From contig NZ_SACN01000002.1 in NCBI RefSeq assembly GCF_004005865.1, forward strand, positions 248,001-312,000: a stretch of DNA of 64,000 bases, given 5' to 3'. The DNA comes from Sphingomonas crocodyli. Its GTDB lineage: Bacteria > Pseudomonadota > Alphaproteobacteria > Sphingomonadales > Sphingomonadaceae. The notes beneath the pieces were generated by a model. That model searched no databases and was not told where the DNA came from. It saw only the letters and a program-made list of their open reading frames with translations. Below, one piece after another: positions 16,111 to 25,265 of the stretch. The stretch's first letter is position 1, and every line of letters starts with the position of its first letter. Both the position numbers and the translations under genes were made by a program.

Positions 16111-17804
16111 TCCGCGCCGCGATCGCGCTCGTCGCTCTGCTGGGCGGTGCCACCGCCGCACAGGCCGGCATCCACGGCACCATCACGCAGCAACCGACCA
16201 ACTGGACCGCGATCCTGATGTTCGCGGGCTTCGTCGCGGCGACCCTGTGGATCACCGCCACGGCCGCGCGGCGCACACGCACCGTCTCGGATTTCTACAC
16301 CGGCGGCGGCATCACCGGTTTCCAGAACGGGCTGGCGATGGCGGGCGATTATTGTTCGGCCGCATCCTTCCTCGGCATCACGTCGCAGATCTTCAACGAC
16401 GGCTATGACGGGCTGATCTACGCGATCGGCTTCCTCGTCGGCTGGCCGATCGTGCTGTTCCTGATCGGCGAAAAGCTGCGCAACCTCGGCAAGTTCACCT
16501 TCGCCGACGTCGCCTCCTATCGCTTCCTGCAGGGGCCGGTGCGCAGCTTCGCGGCGGTCAGCACCTTGCTCGTCGTCGCCTTCTACTTGATCGCCCAGAT
16601 GGTCGGCGCGGGGCAGTTGATCCAGCTGCTGTTCGGCCTGCCCTATATCTACGCGATCACCGTCGTGGGTGGCCTGATGATGGTCTATGTCCTGTTCGGC
16701 GGGATGCGCGCGACATCGTGGGTGCAGATTATCAAGGCAGTGATGCTGCTGCTCGGCGCCACCTTCCTCGTCCTCGGCGTCATGGCGCATGTCGGCTTCT
16801 CGTTCGAGGCTTTGTTCGCCAAGGCGGTCGGCGTGAAGACCAAGCTCGCGCTCGACAGCGGCCTTGCGCCCGATGAGGCGGCGGCGAAGGGCCGCGCGAT
16901 CATGGGGCCGGGCGGCTTCATCAAGGATCCGATCTCGGCCCTGTCCTTCGGTTTCGCGCTGATGCTCGGCACCGCCGGCCTGCCGCACATCCTGATGCGC
17001 TTCTTCACGGTTCCGGACGCGCGTGAGGCGCGCAAGTCGATCCTGTGGGCGACCGTCTGGATCGGCTATTTCTACGCGCTCACCTTCATCCTCGGCTTCG
17101 GCGCGATCGTGATGATCTCGTTCAATCCCGATTATGTCGACGTCGCTACGGCCACGCTGCGCGGTGGCGGCAACATGGCGGTGATGCATCTGGCGCACGC
17201 GATCGGCGGTAACCTGTTCCTCGGCTTCATCTCGGCGGTCGCCTTCGCGACGATCCTCGCAGTGGTGGCCGGGCTGACTCTCTCGGCCGCCTCCGCGATC
17301 TCGCACGACATCTATGCCAGCGTGATCCGCAAGGGCGATGCCGATCCGGCGAAGGAATTGCGCGTCTCGCGCGCGACCACGATCCTGCTCGGCATATCGG
17401 CGATCATCCTGGGCATCGTCTTCGAAAAGCAGAACGTCGCCTTCATGGTCAGCCTCGCTTTCGCGCTCGCCGCCTCGGGCAATTTCCCGGTGCTGGTGAT
17501 GTCGCTGCTGTGGAAAGATTGCACGACGAAGGGCGCGGCGTGGGGCGGGGCGATCGGCCTGCTCACCGCCTTCGTGCTGACGGTGCTGTCACCGGTGATC
17601 TGGGTCGCGGTGTTCGGTTATGAAAGCGCGATCTTCCCCTACAGCTCGCCGGCCTTGTTCTCGGTGCCCGCGGGCTTCATCGCGATCTGGCTAATCTCGC
17701 TGCTCGACAAATCCCCCCGCGCCGCGATCGACAAGGCGGGCTACGCCGTCCAGCGCGTCCGCTCCGAAACCGGCATCGGCGTCCACAGTCCCGCCGATCA
17801 CTAA
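16107..17804 (+). CDS. actP: Cation/acetate symporter ActP (sodium:solute symporter family)
   Basis: A 565-residue inner-membrane symporter of the SSS family, predicted to import acetate or other short carboxylates with a cation. An N-terminal cleavable-looking segment ending AAQAG is followed by about thirteen hydrophobic spans. [29 protein letters not shown] near residue 55-85 is the family's conserved first region, and [16 protein letters not shown] near 395 another. It lies two-gene style behind DUF485. The downstream intergenic repeat probably ends transcription. No acs gene is next to it in this window. Confidence 0.92.
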   Translation: MIRAAIALVALLGGATAAQAGIHGTITQQPTNWTAILMFAGFVAATLWITATAARRTRTVSDFYTGGGITGFQNGLAMAGDYCSAASFLGITSQIFNDGYDGLIYAIGFLVGWPIVLFLIGEKLRNLGKFTFADVASYRFLQGPVRSFAAVSTLLVVAFYLIAQMVGAGQLIQLLFGLPYIYAITVVGGLMMVYVLFGGMRATSWVQIIKAVMLLLGATFLVLGVMAHVGFSFEALFAKAVGVKTKLALDSGLAPDEAAAKGRAIMGPGGFIKDPISALSFGFALMLGTAGLPHILMRFFTVPDAREARKSILWATVWIGYFYALTFILGFGAIVMISFNPDYVDVATATLRGGGNMAVMHLAHAIGGNLFLGFISAVAFATILAVVAGLTLSAASAISHDIYASVIRKGDADPAKELRVSRATTILLGISAIILGIVFEKQNVAFMVSLAFALAASGNFPVLVMSLLWKDCTTKGAAWGGAIGLLTAFVLTVLSPVIWVAVFGYESAIFPYSSPALFSVPAGFIAIWLISLLDKSPRAAIDKAGYAVQRVRSETGIGVHSPADH

Positions 17805-17813
17805 GCAACCCTC

Positions 17814-17942
17814 TAATCCTCCCCCGCCAGGGGGAGGTGGCGCCGAAGGCGACGGAGGGGGAGGGCGGCAGCCAACTCTGGATCATCGCATCCTCCCCCT
17901 CCGTCAGCTTGCGCTGACACCTCCCCCTGGCGGGGGAGGATT
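17814..17942. repeat. Palindromic intergenic repeat, type a
   Basis: Two inverted copies of a GC-rich unit face each other: AATCCTCCCCCGCCAGGGGG continuing to GAGGTG on the left (from 17814), and its complement ending at 17942. The outer 25 bases pair perfectly. Each unit then holds a smaller internal stem next to GACGGAGGGGGAGG. It could fold into one long hairpin between actP and the alcohol dehydrogenase. Related elements lie at 31790, 34661 and 56733. Confidence 0.85.
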
Positions 17943-17979
17943 GAGTGGGCAGATACTCACCATGTCTTGAAGGCCGGCC

Positions 17980-18006
17980 GCTTTTCCGATCTAGTATCGG
18001 AAAAGC
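17980..18006. promoter_or_regulatory. Palindrome upstream of PQQ alcohol dehydrogenase
   Basis: GCTTTTCCGAT and ATCGGAAAAGC form perfect 11-bp arms around CTAGT, 40 bases before the dehydrogenase ATG. Size and spacing are typical of a dimeric repressor or activator site. It could instead be an RNA hairpin in the leader. No regulator gene is adjacent. Confidence 0.45.
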
Positions 18007-18045
18007 CGGCGCATGACCGGCCGATGGGACGAGGGAGAGCTTTGA

Positions 18046-20163
18046 ATGCGCGCAGCGTGGCTGGCGGCGATGGCTGCCGTGGTGATGACCGCCCTGATCT
18101 CGGGCTGTTCGAACGCTCCTCCGCCCAAGCCCGATAATCCCTGGTCCGGCTTGCTCGCGGCGACGCAGGATCCGGGCGACTGGGTCACCTATGGCGGCAC
18201 CTTCGACGAACAGCGTTTCAGCCGGCTGACCGCGATCAACGACACGACGGTCGGTGGCCTCGGCTTCGCCTGGTCGCATGAGTTCGATACGAACCGCGCG
18301 CAGGAATCTACCCCGCTCGAATATCGCGGCGTCCTCTACGTCACGACTGCCTGGTCAAAGGTCTATGCCCTCGATGCGAAGACCGGGAAGCAGCTGTGGT
18401 TCTATGATCCCAAGGTGCCCGGCGAATATGGCGCCAAGGGGTGCTGCGACGTCGGCAATCGCGGCGCCGCGCTCTACGACAACAAACTCTATGTCGGCAC
18501 CTTCGACGGCCGCCTCGTCGCGCTCGACATAAAGACGGGCAAGGTCGTGTGGTCGGTCGTCACCGTCGATCAGTCGAAAACCTATACGATCACCGGCGCC
18601 CCGCGCATCGTGAAGGGCCGGGTCGTCATCGGCAATGGCGGCGCGGAGCTTGGTGCGCGCGGTTACGTCACCGCTTATGATGCGCAGACGGGCAAGCAGG
18701 CGTGGCGTTTCTACACCGTCCCCGGCAACCCCGCCGACGGCCCCGATCATGCCGCGTCGGACAAGGTCTTCGCCGAAAAAGCGGGCCAGACGTGGTTCGG
18801 CCAATATTGGAAGAATGGCGGCGGCGGCACCGTCTGGGATTCGATCGTCTACGATGCCGAACTCGACCAGCTCTATCTGGGCGTCGGCAACGGCAGCCCG
18901 TGGAATCACAAGCTGCGCAGCGACGGCAAGGGGGACAATCTGTTCCTCTCGTCGATCGTCGCGCTCGATCCCGATACCGGCGAATATCGCTGGCATTATC
19001 AGGGCACGCCCGGCGAAAGCTGGGACTACACCCATACCCAGACGATCACGCTGGCGACGCTCGTCATCGACGGCAAACCGCGCAAGGTGCTGATGCAGGC
19101 GCCGAAGAACGGCTTCTTCTTCGTGGTCGATCGCACCGACGGCAAGCTGATCTCGGCCAAGAACTATGTCGATGTGAACTGGGCGACGGGTTACGATCTC
19201 AAGACCGGCCGCCCGATCGAAAACCCCGAAGCGCGCTACGAAGGCGGCAAGGCGGTGGTCGTCACCCCCGGCGCCCTGGGCGCGCACAACTGGCAGCCAA
19301 TGGCGTTCAGCCCCCAGACTGGCCTCGCCTATATTCCGGGCAACAAGGCTTTGTTCGGCTATCAGGACGATGCGAACTTCGCGATCCGCCCCGGCCGCTG
19401 GAATCTCGGCCTCAAGACCGACGATACCTCTCCGCCCGACGATCCCGCGACCTTCGCGGCGACGCGCAAATTGCTCGGCGGTCGTCTGATCGCATGGGAT
19501 CCGATCCGGCAGCGCGAGGCGTGGGGCTTCGACTATGCCGAACCGTGGAACAGCGGGCTGCTGACCACCGCGGGCAACCTCGTTTTCCAGGGCGATACCA
19601 AGGGCAATCTGCGCGCCTTTGCGGCCGATAGCGGCAAGGTGCTGTGGACGATGAACCTCGGCATGCCGATCATGGCCGCACCGATCAGCTTCGAACTGGA
19701 TGGCGCGCAATATATCGCGGTCGCGGGCGGCTATGGCGGCGCCTATGCGCTGACCTCCGCCTTCAACGACAATCCGATCCCGCGCCCGAACGGCCGCATC
19801 TATGTGTTCCGGCTGGGCGCGAAGGCGGCTTTGCCGAAGATCGACCACATCCCCTGGGCGCCCGCCAATCCGCCCGCCGAAAAGTTCAGCGACGCGCAGG
19901 TCACGCACGGCCGCCACCTGTTCGAACGCGACTGCTGGGTCTGCCACGGCCCCGGCGCGATCTCGAGCGGGGTCGTCCCCGATCTGCGCCGTTCGGCGGT
20001 GCTGACCGACGCGGCCGCGTGGAAGTCGGTGGTGATCGACGGCGCGCTCAAGGAACGCGGCATGATCGGCTTCGGCAAATATCTGACCCCCGCCGATGCC
20101 GAGGATCTGCGCGCCTATGTCGCCGATCGCGCGAAACTGCTTCAGAAGCAGGAGAAGAAGTAA
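18046..20163 (+). CDS. PQQ-dependent quinohemoprotein alcohol dehydrogenase
   Basis: A 705-residue periplasmic dehydrogenase that should oxidise alcohols using PQQ and pass electrons to a fused cytochrome c. It has a lipoprotein-like signal with Cys21 (ISGC). The vicinal disulfide pair that caps PQQ is at Cys133-134 (KGCCDVGN). GESWDYTHTQ near 325 carries the catalytic aspartate. Repeated beta-propeller blades run to about residue 590, and the heme site CWVCH is near 629-633. This is the type II quinohemoprotein layout. A palindrome 40 bases upstream may control it. PQQ biosynthesis genes are not in the window. Its stop codon abuts the convergent cobU stop with no spacing. Confidence 0.92.
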   Translation: MRAAWLAAMAAVVMTALISGCSNAPPPKPDNPWSGLLAATQDPGDWVTYGGTFDEQRFSRLTAINDTTVGGLGFAWSHEFDTNRAQESTPLEYRGVLYVTTAWSKVYALDAKTGKQLWFYDPKVPGEYGAKGCCDVGNRGAALYDNKLYVGTFDGRLVALDIKTGKVVWSVVTVDQSKTYTITGAPRIVKGRVVIGNGGAELGARGYVTAYDAQTGKQAWRFYTVPGNPADGPDHAASDKVFAEKAGQTWFGQYWKNGGGGTVWDSIVYDAELDQLYLGVGNGSPWNHKLRSDGKGDNLFLSSIVALDPDTGEYRWHYQGTPGESWDYTHTQTITLATLVIDGKPRKVLMQAPKNGFFFVVDRTDGKLISAKNYVDVNWATGYDLKTGRPIENPEARYEGGKAVVVTPGALGAHNWQPMAFSPQTGLAYIPGNKALFGYQDDANFAIRPGRWNLGLKTDDTSPPDDPATFAATRKLLGGRLIAWDPIRQREAWGFDYAEPWNSGLLTTAGNLVFQGDTKGNLRAFAADSGKVLWTMNLGMPIMAAPISFELDGAQYIAVAGGYGGAYALTSAFNDNPIPRPNGRIYVFRLGAKAALPKIDHIPWAPANPPAEKFSDAQVTHGRHLFERDCWVCHGPGAISSGVVPDLRRSAVLTDAAAWKSVVIDGALKERGMIGFGKYLTPADAEDLRAYVADRAKLLQKQEKK

Positions 20164-20670
20164 TTACTTGAGCCGGAGGGGCAGCCCAGCGGCCATGAAC
20201 AACGCCTCGTCCACCGCCGCCGCGACCGCCTGATTGACGGTCCCGGCGGCGTCGCGGAAGCGACGGGCGAGCGCATTGTCGGGCACGATGCCCAGCCCCA
20301 CCTCGTTCGCGACGAGGATGACGGGGCCACCGGCGCGTCCGATCGCATCGGCCAGCGCCGTCGCCTCGACTGCGATATCGCGTTCGGCGAACATCAGGTT
20401 GGACGTCCACAGCGTCAGACAGTCGATCAGCAGCACGCGCCCCGGCCCCGCCTCGGCACCGATCACGCCGACCACATCGATCGGCTCCTCGATCGTGCGC
20501 CAGCGCGGCCCGCGATCGGCCTGATGGTGGCCGATCCGCTCGCGCATCTCGTCATCGAAAGCTTGCGCCGTCGCCACGAACACCAACTCGCCCTCGATCG
20601 CCTCGGCCCGCGCCTGCGCATGGCGGCTCTTGCCCGATCGCGCGCCCCCCAGAACCAGCAGCGACGTCAT
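20164..20670 (-). CDS. cobU: Adenosylcobinamide kinase/guanylyltransferase (CobU/CobP)
   Basis: A 168-residue bifunctional enzyme that phosphorylates adenosylcobinamide and then attaches GMP, the step before nucleotide-loop assembly of vitamin B12. The P-loop GGARSGKS is at residues 8-15. The guanylylation-site region (GHHQADRGPRWRTIEEP) and DCLTLWTSN follow in the usual order. The ATG at 20670 is preferred over an upstream in-frame start because it overlaps the cbiB stop (ATGA) and gives the family N-terminus MTSLLVLGG. It is the last gene of the riboswitch-controlled operon. Confidence 0.93.
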   Translation of the reverse strand: MTSLLVLGGARSGKSRHAQARAEAIEGELVFVATAQAFDDEMRERIGHHQADRGPRWRTIEEPIDVVGVIGAEAGPGRVLLIDCLTLWTSNLMFAERDIAVEATALADAIGRAGGPVILVANEVGLGIVPDNALARRFRDAAGTVNQAVAAAVDEALFMAAGLPLRLK

Positions 20671-21590
20671 GCACACACTCCCGCAATCACCCACAGCAAC
20701 AGACACGCCCGCACATAGACCGCCAACGCACGGTGCACATCACCCGCGTCCGCATCGGTCCGCCCGTCGCCGATCCATGCCTTGTCAGCTAACACCCCGT
20801 CATAGGCAATCGGCCCCGCCAGACGCACGCCCAATGCTCCCGCTATCGCCGCCTCGGGCCATCCGGCATTGGGCGACGCATGCTTGCCGGCATCGCGCAA
20901 CATCGTCCGCCACCCGACCAAGCCCGCGACGCAGATCGCCACCCCCGCGATCCGCGCCGGGATCAGGTTCAGCACATCGTCGGTCCGCGCCGCCGCCCAG
21001 CCAAAGGCGCGCCAGCGTTCCTCCTTGTGCCCGATCAGGCTGTCGGCGGTGTTGATTGCCTTATACGCCCACACGCCCGGCAGGCCGAGCAGCAGTAGCC
21101 AGAACAGGGGCGCGGCGATCCCGTCGCAGAAACTCTCCGCCAGACTCTCGATCGCCGCCCGCGCCACGCCCGCTTCGTCGAGCTGCGCCGTATCGCGCCC
21201 CACGATCATCCCGACCGCCCGTCGCGCGCCCTCCAGATCGCCTGCCGCCAGCGCCCTCGCGACCGGGCGTACATGATCGAACAGGCTGCGCTGTGCCAGC
21301 GCCGGAAAGGCGAGCAGCGCCACGACCACCCAGCCGAACGGCAGCTGCATCGCCAGCGCCTGCAGTATCCAACCCGCACCGCCCGCAACAGCGATCAGGA
21401 TCAGCACCGTCGCGATGCCCGCGAACTGTCGCCCGCTTTCGCTGATATCTGGCCGGTTCCACCGCCGCTCGCACGTCCCGATGATCCGGGCGAAGCCGCC
21501 GACCGGATGACCGATCCGGCGATAGAGCCACGCGGGCCAGCCGATCCCCGCATCGAGGATCAGCGCGCCGAGGGCAATCGGCTCAAACAC
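20667..21590 (-). CDS. cbiB: Adenosylcobinamide-phosphate synthase (CbiB/CobD)
   Basis: A 307-residue inner-membrane enzyme that amidates adenosylcobyric acid with aminopropanol phosphate or a related amine to form cobinamide phosphate. The family's HPVGGFARIIG and CDGIAAPLFWLLLLGLPG motifs are clear, with INTADSLIGHKEERWRAFGWAAAR in the middle. There are several hydrophobic spans. The start is GTG at 21590 (family-typical beginning), overlapping the end of the upstream decarboxylase gene by eight bases. It supplies the arm for the nucleotide loop together with the PLP enzyme encoded just before it. Confidence 0.93.
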   Translation of the reverse strand: MFEPIALGALILDAGIGWPAWLYRRIGHPVGGFARIIGTCERRWNRPDISESGRQFAGIATVLILIAVAGGAGWILQALAMQLPFGWVVVALLAFPALAQRSLFDHVRPVARALAAGDLEGARRAVGMIVGRDTAQLDEAGVARAAIESLAESFCDGIAAPLFWLLLLGLPGVWAYKAINTADSLIGHKEERWRAFGWAAARTDDVLNLIPARIAGVAICVAGLVGWRTMLRDAGKHASPNAGWPEAAIAGALGVRLAGPIAYDGVLADKAWIGDGRTDADAGDVHRALAVYVRACLLLWVIAGVCA

Positions 21591-22554
21591 CGCCCAGCGC
21601 CGCGTCGAGCCGCGCGAGTTCGTCCGCCCCGCCCGGCAGGCCGATCCGCAGCCAGCGCGGATGTTCGGCGAACGGCCGCGTCAGGATTTTTGCCATCGCC
21701 AGCCGCTCGAACAGATCGCGCGCATCTTTGGTCTCGATCAGCCGGAACAGCGGGCACGCGCCCTGCGGCACATAGCCGCGCTGGCACAGCAACCTGTCGA
21801 GTGCTGCTGCATCGTTGCGCAGCAAAGGGCCGGTCCGATCGATCCAGTCCCGATCGCGATAGGCCGCCGCCCCGATCGCCACCGCCGCCGCCGACAGCGG
21901 CCACGCCCCGATCAGCGCGCGCAGCCGATCGACGATCGCACGCGGCCCGATCACGAAGCCCAGCCGCACCCCGGCCAGCCCGAAAAACTTCCCGAACGAC
22001 CGAAACACGATCAGCCGCCGATCGCCAACTTCGCCCACCAAGCTGCACTCGGAATGCGCATCGGCAAAGGCTTCGTCGATCAGCAACCAACCTTCGCCCC
22101 GCCGCGCCAGCAGATCGCGCATCGCAGCGCGATCGATCAGCCGCCCGTCGGGATTGTTCGGATTGGCGAGGATTAGCGACCGCCCGTCCGCCGCGTCGAT
22201 CCGGTCGAAGGGCAAAGGCCGCGCATCGCGCAGAACGTCGCCATGCGTGCGATAGGCCGGCTCGGCCCACAGCCCGCTTTCGCCCAGCAATTGCCCGGTC
22301 AGCCGCAGCCCGATCTCGCTCCCCGGCACCGCGCAGACATAAGCCGGCTCCGCCCCGAAATGCGCCGCCGCCGCGACCTCCAGATCGCGCAGGCCGCTTT
22401 CGTCGGGCAGGCGCTGCCAGTCGAATGTCAGCGCATCCACGCCCGCCCACGGATGCGGGTTGATGCCGGTCGAAAGGTCGATCCAGTCGCCATCGCCATA
22501 ATGCGCGCGCGCCGCCGTCAGCCCGCCGCCATGCCAGGTCCACCGATCGCTCAT
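21583..22554 (-). CDS. Threonine-phosphate decarboxylase-type PLP enzyme (CobD of Salmonella / CobC of Pseudomonas)
   Basis: A 323-residue class I/II aminotransferase-fold enzyme expected to decarboxylate L-threonine phosphate to aminopropanol phosphate for the cobalamin side arm. Signs are HGGGLTAARAHYG and DLSTGINPHPW at the N-terminus, ANPNNPDGR near residue 155 and the PLP-lysine region FRSFGKFFGLAGVRLGF near 205. Gene names differ between Salmonella (CobD) and Pseudomonas (CobC), so I leave the symbol empty. The ATG at 22554 overlaps the cobS stop (ATGA). Confidence 0.9.
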   Translation of the reverse strand: MSDRWTWHGGGLTAARAHYGDGDWIDLSTGINPHPWAGVDALTFDWQRLPDESGLRDLEVAAAAHFGAEPAYVCAVPGSEIGLRLTGQLLGESGLWAEPAYRTHGDVLRDARPLPFDRIDAADGRSLILANPNNPDGRLIDRAAMRDLLARRGEGWLLIDEAFADAHSECSLVGEVGDRRLIVFRSFGKFFGLAGVRLGFVIGPRAIVDRLRALIGAWPLSAAAVAIGAAAYRDRDWIDRTGPLLRNDAAALDRLLCQRGYVPQGACPLFRLIETKDARDLFERLAMAKILTRPFAEHPRWLRIGLPGGADELARLDAALGGV

Positions 22555-23270
22555 GCGATCCGCGCCACCACCAGCGCGATCAGAAGCAGCGCGCTCTCGA
22601 CCAACTCGATCCCCGCGCCATGCCCGTCGCCCGAAATCCCCCCGATCCGCCGCCGCAGCCACGCGCCCCATGCCAGCATCGCCACCGGCGCCGCGACAAG
22701 GGCGGGCGCGAACCAGCACGCGATCAGCAACGCCCCCGCCCAGATGGCCAGGTGCACCGGCCGGATCACATGCGCGAACCGCGCGGCCAGCCCCGCGTGA
22801 AGCGGCGGCAACAGGCGGGACCACAGCAGCGGCCCGATCCGCGCGGCGAACGGGATCAGCGCGATTGCCCACCACAATTGCCCCGCGACGGCACCGTGCA
22901 GCAGCACCAGCTTCGCCGCGATCTGCAGTGCGATCGCCACCACGCCGAAGCTGCCGACATGCGGATCGCTCATCACCGCGATCATCCGCTCGCGATCCTT
23001 GTGCGCCGCCCCGCTCGCATCGGCGATGTCGCCGAGGCCATCGAGGTGCAGCGCCCCCGTCACGCCGATCCACAACAGCAGCGCCGCCAGCGCGCCGACC
23101 CACGGATCGATCCACGCCCCGGCCCAGCCGCCCGCCGCCACGATCGCGCCGATGATCAGGCCGACCGCGGGAAACCAGCGCATCGATCCCACGAAATCTT
23201 CGTCGGACGTGGCGACGCGCGGCGTCGGCAGGCGCGTCAGGAACTGGATGGCGACGATCAGGCGCTTCAC
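22551..23270 (-). CDS. cobS: Adenosylcobinamide-GDP ribazoletransferase (cobalamin synthase CobS)
   Basis: A 239-residue polytopic membrane enzyme that joins GDP-cobinamide to alpha-ribazole (phosphate), the last assembly step. The family motifs are LHLDGLGDIADASG near residue 75, with its acidic metal-binding residues, and GISGDGHGAG near the C-terminus. Six or so hydrophobic spans are visible. The start is GTG at 23270, which overlaps the phosphatase stop (GTGA) and gives KRLIVAIQFLTRLP, the standard beginning. The longer upstream frame is a shadow. Confidence 0.93.
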   Translation of the reverse strand: MKRLIVAIQFLTRLPTPRVATSDEDFVGSMRWFPAVGLIIGAIVAAGGWAGAWIDPWVGALAALLLWIGVTGALHLDGLGDIADASGAAHKDRERMIAVMSDPHVGSFGVVAIALQIAAKLVLLHGAVAGQLWWAIALIPFAARIGPLLWSRLLPPLHAGLAARFAHVIRPVHLAIWAGALLIACWFAPALVAAPVAMLAWGAWLRRRIGGISGDGHGAGIELVESALLLIALVVARIA

Positions 23271-23836
23271 GGCCAAAGCCCGACGATCTGCGCCGAACGT
23301 CGCTCGCCCGGCCAGATGCGCAGCGAGATCAAGGCGGCATAGCCAAGTTCGAAGCTCCAGATCTGGCGTTGGTCGAAGCCGCACAGATAGGAAAGCGCGG
23401 CCCGCATCGCGCCGCCATGTGTCACGATCAGGGTCGGGCTGGGGTCGATCGCCTCTATCGCCGCGCCGACGCGCGTCAGCAGCGCCGACCATTTTTCGCC
23501 ATTGGGGGGCGGATTGGCGTCCGGATCGCTCCAGAATTGCGCCAGCGCATCGGGTGGAACCGCCGACGCCGCTTGCCCGTCCCAATCGCCGAAATCGAGT
23601 TCGCGCCAACGCGGATCGATGACCGGGGCGATATTTCGCCGCGCCCCGATCGCCTCGGCCGCCAGTCGCGACCGGGCAAGATCGGACGCGATCAGCGTTT
23701 CGAAGTCGAGATTGTCCGCCTGCTCGACGCACGCGGCGATCCCGGCGGGCGTCGGCATGCCGTCGCTGCGCCCCATCAGCAATCCGGGCGTCTCGGGCGC
23801 GCCATGCCGGATCAGATAGAGGGCGAAGTCGGTCAT
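23267..23836 (-). CDS. Histidine phosphatase, probable alpha-ribazole phosphatase (CobC type)
   Basis: A 189-residue phosphoglycerate-mutase-fold phosphatase. The catalytic RHG is at residues 10-12 (YLIRHGAPE), and a second active-site histidine is in VTHGGAMR near 140. DWDGQ and ELDFGDW provide the usual acidic region. Located between cobT and cobS, with ATGA/GTGA overlaps on both sides, it should remove the phosphate from alpha-ribazole 5'-phosphate or adenosylcobalamin 5'-phosphate. The family is broad, so function rests on context. Confidence 0.87.
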   Translation of the reverse strand: MTDFALYLIRHGAPETPGLLMGRSDGMPTPAGIAACVEQADNLDFETLIASDLARSRLAAEAIGARRNIAPVIDPRWRELDFGDWDGQAASAVPPDALAQFWSDPDANPPPNGEKWSALLTRVGAAIEAIDPSPTLIVTHGGAMRAALSYLCGFDQRQIWSFELGYAALISLRIWPGERRSAQIVGLWP

Positions 23837-24846
23837 TCCCTGCCGGATACGGCCGCTTCGGCAAAGGTCGCCATTTGGGCGTGTGCGGCCAGCGCCGATC
23901 GGATGATGTTCACCGCCACCGCGCCGCCGCTCGCTTCGCCCAGCCGCATGTTCAGGCGCAGCAGAGGATTGAGGCCCAGCTGATCGAGCAATTTCTGATG
24001 CCCCGGCTCGGCTGAACAATGGCCGGCGATGCAGTGCGCGGTGACACCCGGATTGGCGGCGGCCAGCGGCGCGATCGCCGAACTCGCGATGAAGCCGTCC
24101 AGCACCACCGGGATGCCCAGTTGCCGCGCGCGCAGTATCGCACCCGCAATCGCGGCGATCTCGCGTCCGCCCACGCGGCGCAAGGTTTCGAAAGGCGTCA
24201 TCGGCGCCGATCCGTGGTGCTGCAAGGCGCGTTCGATCACCGCGATCTTGCGCGCAATCCCCGCACCGTCCAGCCCGGTGCCCGGCCCGGTCCAGTCGGC
24301 CACCGCGCCGCCAAAGCTGCGCGTGGCCAGCGCGGCGGCGGCTGTGGAATTGCCGATCCCCATCTCGCCCACCACGATCAGGTCGAGGCCGGGTTCGACC
24401 GCCTCGGCCCCGGCGGACAGCGCCGCGAGGCATTCCGCCTCGCTCATCGCCGGCGCCACGGTGAAATCTGCGGTCGGCGTGTCGAGATCGATCGGCACGA
24501 TGATCAGCTCAAGGTCCGCCGCCTTGGCCAGCGCGTTGATCGCAGCACCGCCTGCGCGAAAGTTGGCGACCATCTGCACGGTCACGTCGGCGGGAAAGGC
24601 GCTGACGCCGTGGACGGTCACGCCATGATTGCCCGCGAACACGGCCACGCGCCCGCGATCGATCCGCGGCCGCTCGCGCCCCTGCCAGCCCGCGAAGAAG
24701 ATCGCGATCTCCTCCAGCCGCGCCAGCGAGCCCGCCGGCTTGGTCAGTTGCGCCTGCCGCGCCTGCGCTGCCGCAATCGCCGCCGCATCGGGCTGCGTCA
24801 GGCTGGCGAGGGCCGTCTCGAACGTTTCGATGCTGGCGAACGTCAT
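23833..24846 (-). CDS. cobT: Nicotinate-nucleotide:dimethylbenzimidazole phosphoribosyltransferase (CobT)
   Basis: A 337-residue enzyme that makes alpha-ribazole phosphate from dimethylbenzimidazole and nicotinate mononucleotide, activating the lower ligand. KPAGSLARLEE near residue 35, FAGNHGVTVHGVSAFP near 70, GEMGIGNSTAAAA near 155 and the terminal LNMRLGEASGGAVA block containing the catalytic glutamate are all in family order. The ATG at 24846 overlaps the DUF1636 stop. No bluB for dimethylbenzimidazole synthesis is seen, so the base may be taken up or made elsewhere. Confidence 0.95.
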   Translation of the reverse strand: MTFASIETFETALASLTQPDAAAIAAAQARQAQLTKPAGSLARLEEIAIFFAGWQGRERPRIDRGRVAVFAGNHGVTVHGVSAFPADVTVQMVANFRAGGAAINALAKAADLELIIVPIDLDTPTADFTVAPAMSEAECLAALSAGAEAVEPGLDLIVVGEMGIGNSTAAAALATRSFGGAVADWTGPGTGLDGAGIARKIAVIERALQHHGSAPMTPFETLRRVGGREIAAIAGAILRARQLGIPVVLDGFIASSAIAPLAAANPGVTAHCIAGHCSAEPGHQKLLDQLGLNPLLRLNMRLGEASGGAVAVNIIRSALAAHAQMATFAEAAVSGRE

Positions 24847-25250
24847 TCCGCGACATATCCTTCGGGCGGGGAACGGGTGATGAAATGGCCCTTCACCCCC
24901 GCCGGCCATTGCGAAAAGGGTACGCGGCCATGTTCGCTGTCGGCATAATGGACGGCGTAATCGAGGATCGCGCGCGCCGCCTCCTCATCGGGGGTGAAGC
25001 GGCCCAGCACGTAACTCACCTTGCCCGGCGCGCGCAGATGGACGGTGCAAAACTCGCTGCACGCGAACAGGCAGGGCATTTCCTGCACCTCGACGCCCGC
25101 ATAACGATCGTCGCCGGCCTTCACCGCATGGAGCGCGGCGGCAAGGCGCGCGCCGCCGCGCACGCCTTCATTATCCTCGCGCGACGTGGGCGAATGGCGG
25201 CATGTGTTGCATGCCACCACCGCCGGGCCGTTCTTCACTGGCCGGAGCAT
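24843..25250 (-). CDS. DUF1636 putative metal- or iron-sulfur-binding protein
   Basis: A 135-residue protein with cysteines at 14, 17, 60, 64 and 68 (ACNTC and PCLFACSEFC). The CxxC plus three spaced cysteines resembles thioredoxin-like 2Fe-2S ferredoxins, which DUF1636 proteins have been compared with. It is commonly found in cobalamin gene clusters of alphaproteobacteria and here sits inside the riboswitch operon, coupled to cobT. It could deliver electrons for cobalt reduction or bind a metal; neither is shown. Its function remains unassigned. Confidence 0.8.
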   Translation of the reverse strand: MLRPVKNGPAVVACNTCRHSPTSREDNEGVRGGARLAAALHAVKAGDDRYAGVEVQEMPCLFACSEFCTVHLRAPGKVSYVLGRFTPDEEAARAILDYAVHYADSEHGRVPFSQWPAGVKGHFITRSPPEGYVAE

Positions 25251-25265
25251 CGCCCGCCCTCCCGT

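Noticed and set aside
17814..17942. CRISPR array
   Set aside because: Only two facing inverted units with no regularly spaced direct repeats; no CRISPR array was seen anywhere in the window.
18355..19947. 530-codon minus-strand frame opposite the PQQ dehydrogenase
   Set aside because: Composition of a shadow frame; the plus-strand gene has all family motifs.
20234..21445. Several plus-strand frames across cobU and cbiB
   Set aside because: Ser/Arg/Pro-rich shadows of minus-strand cobalamin genes.
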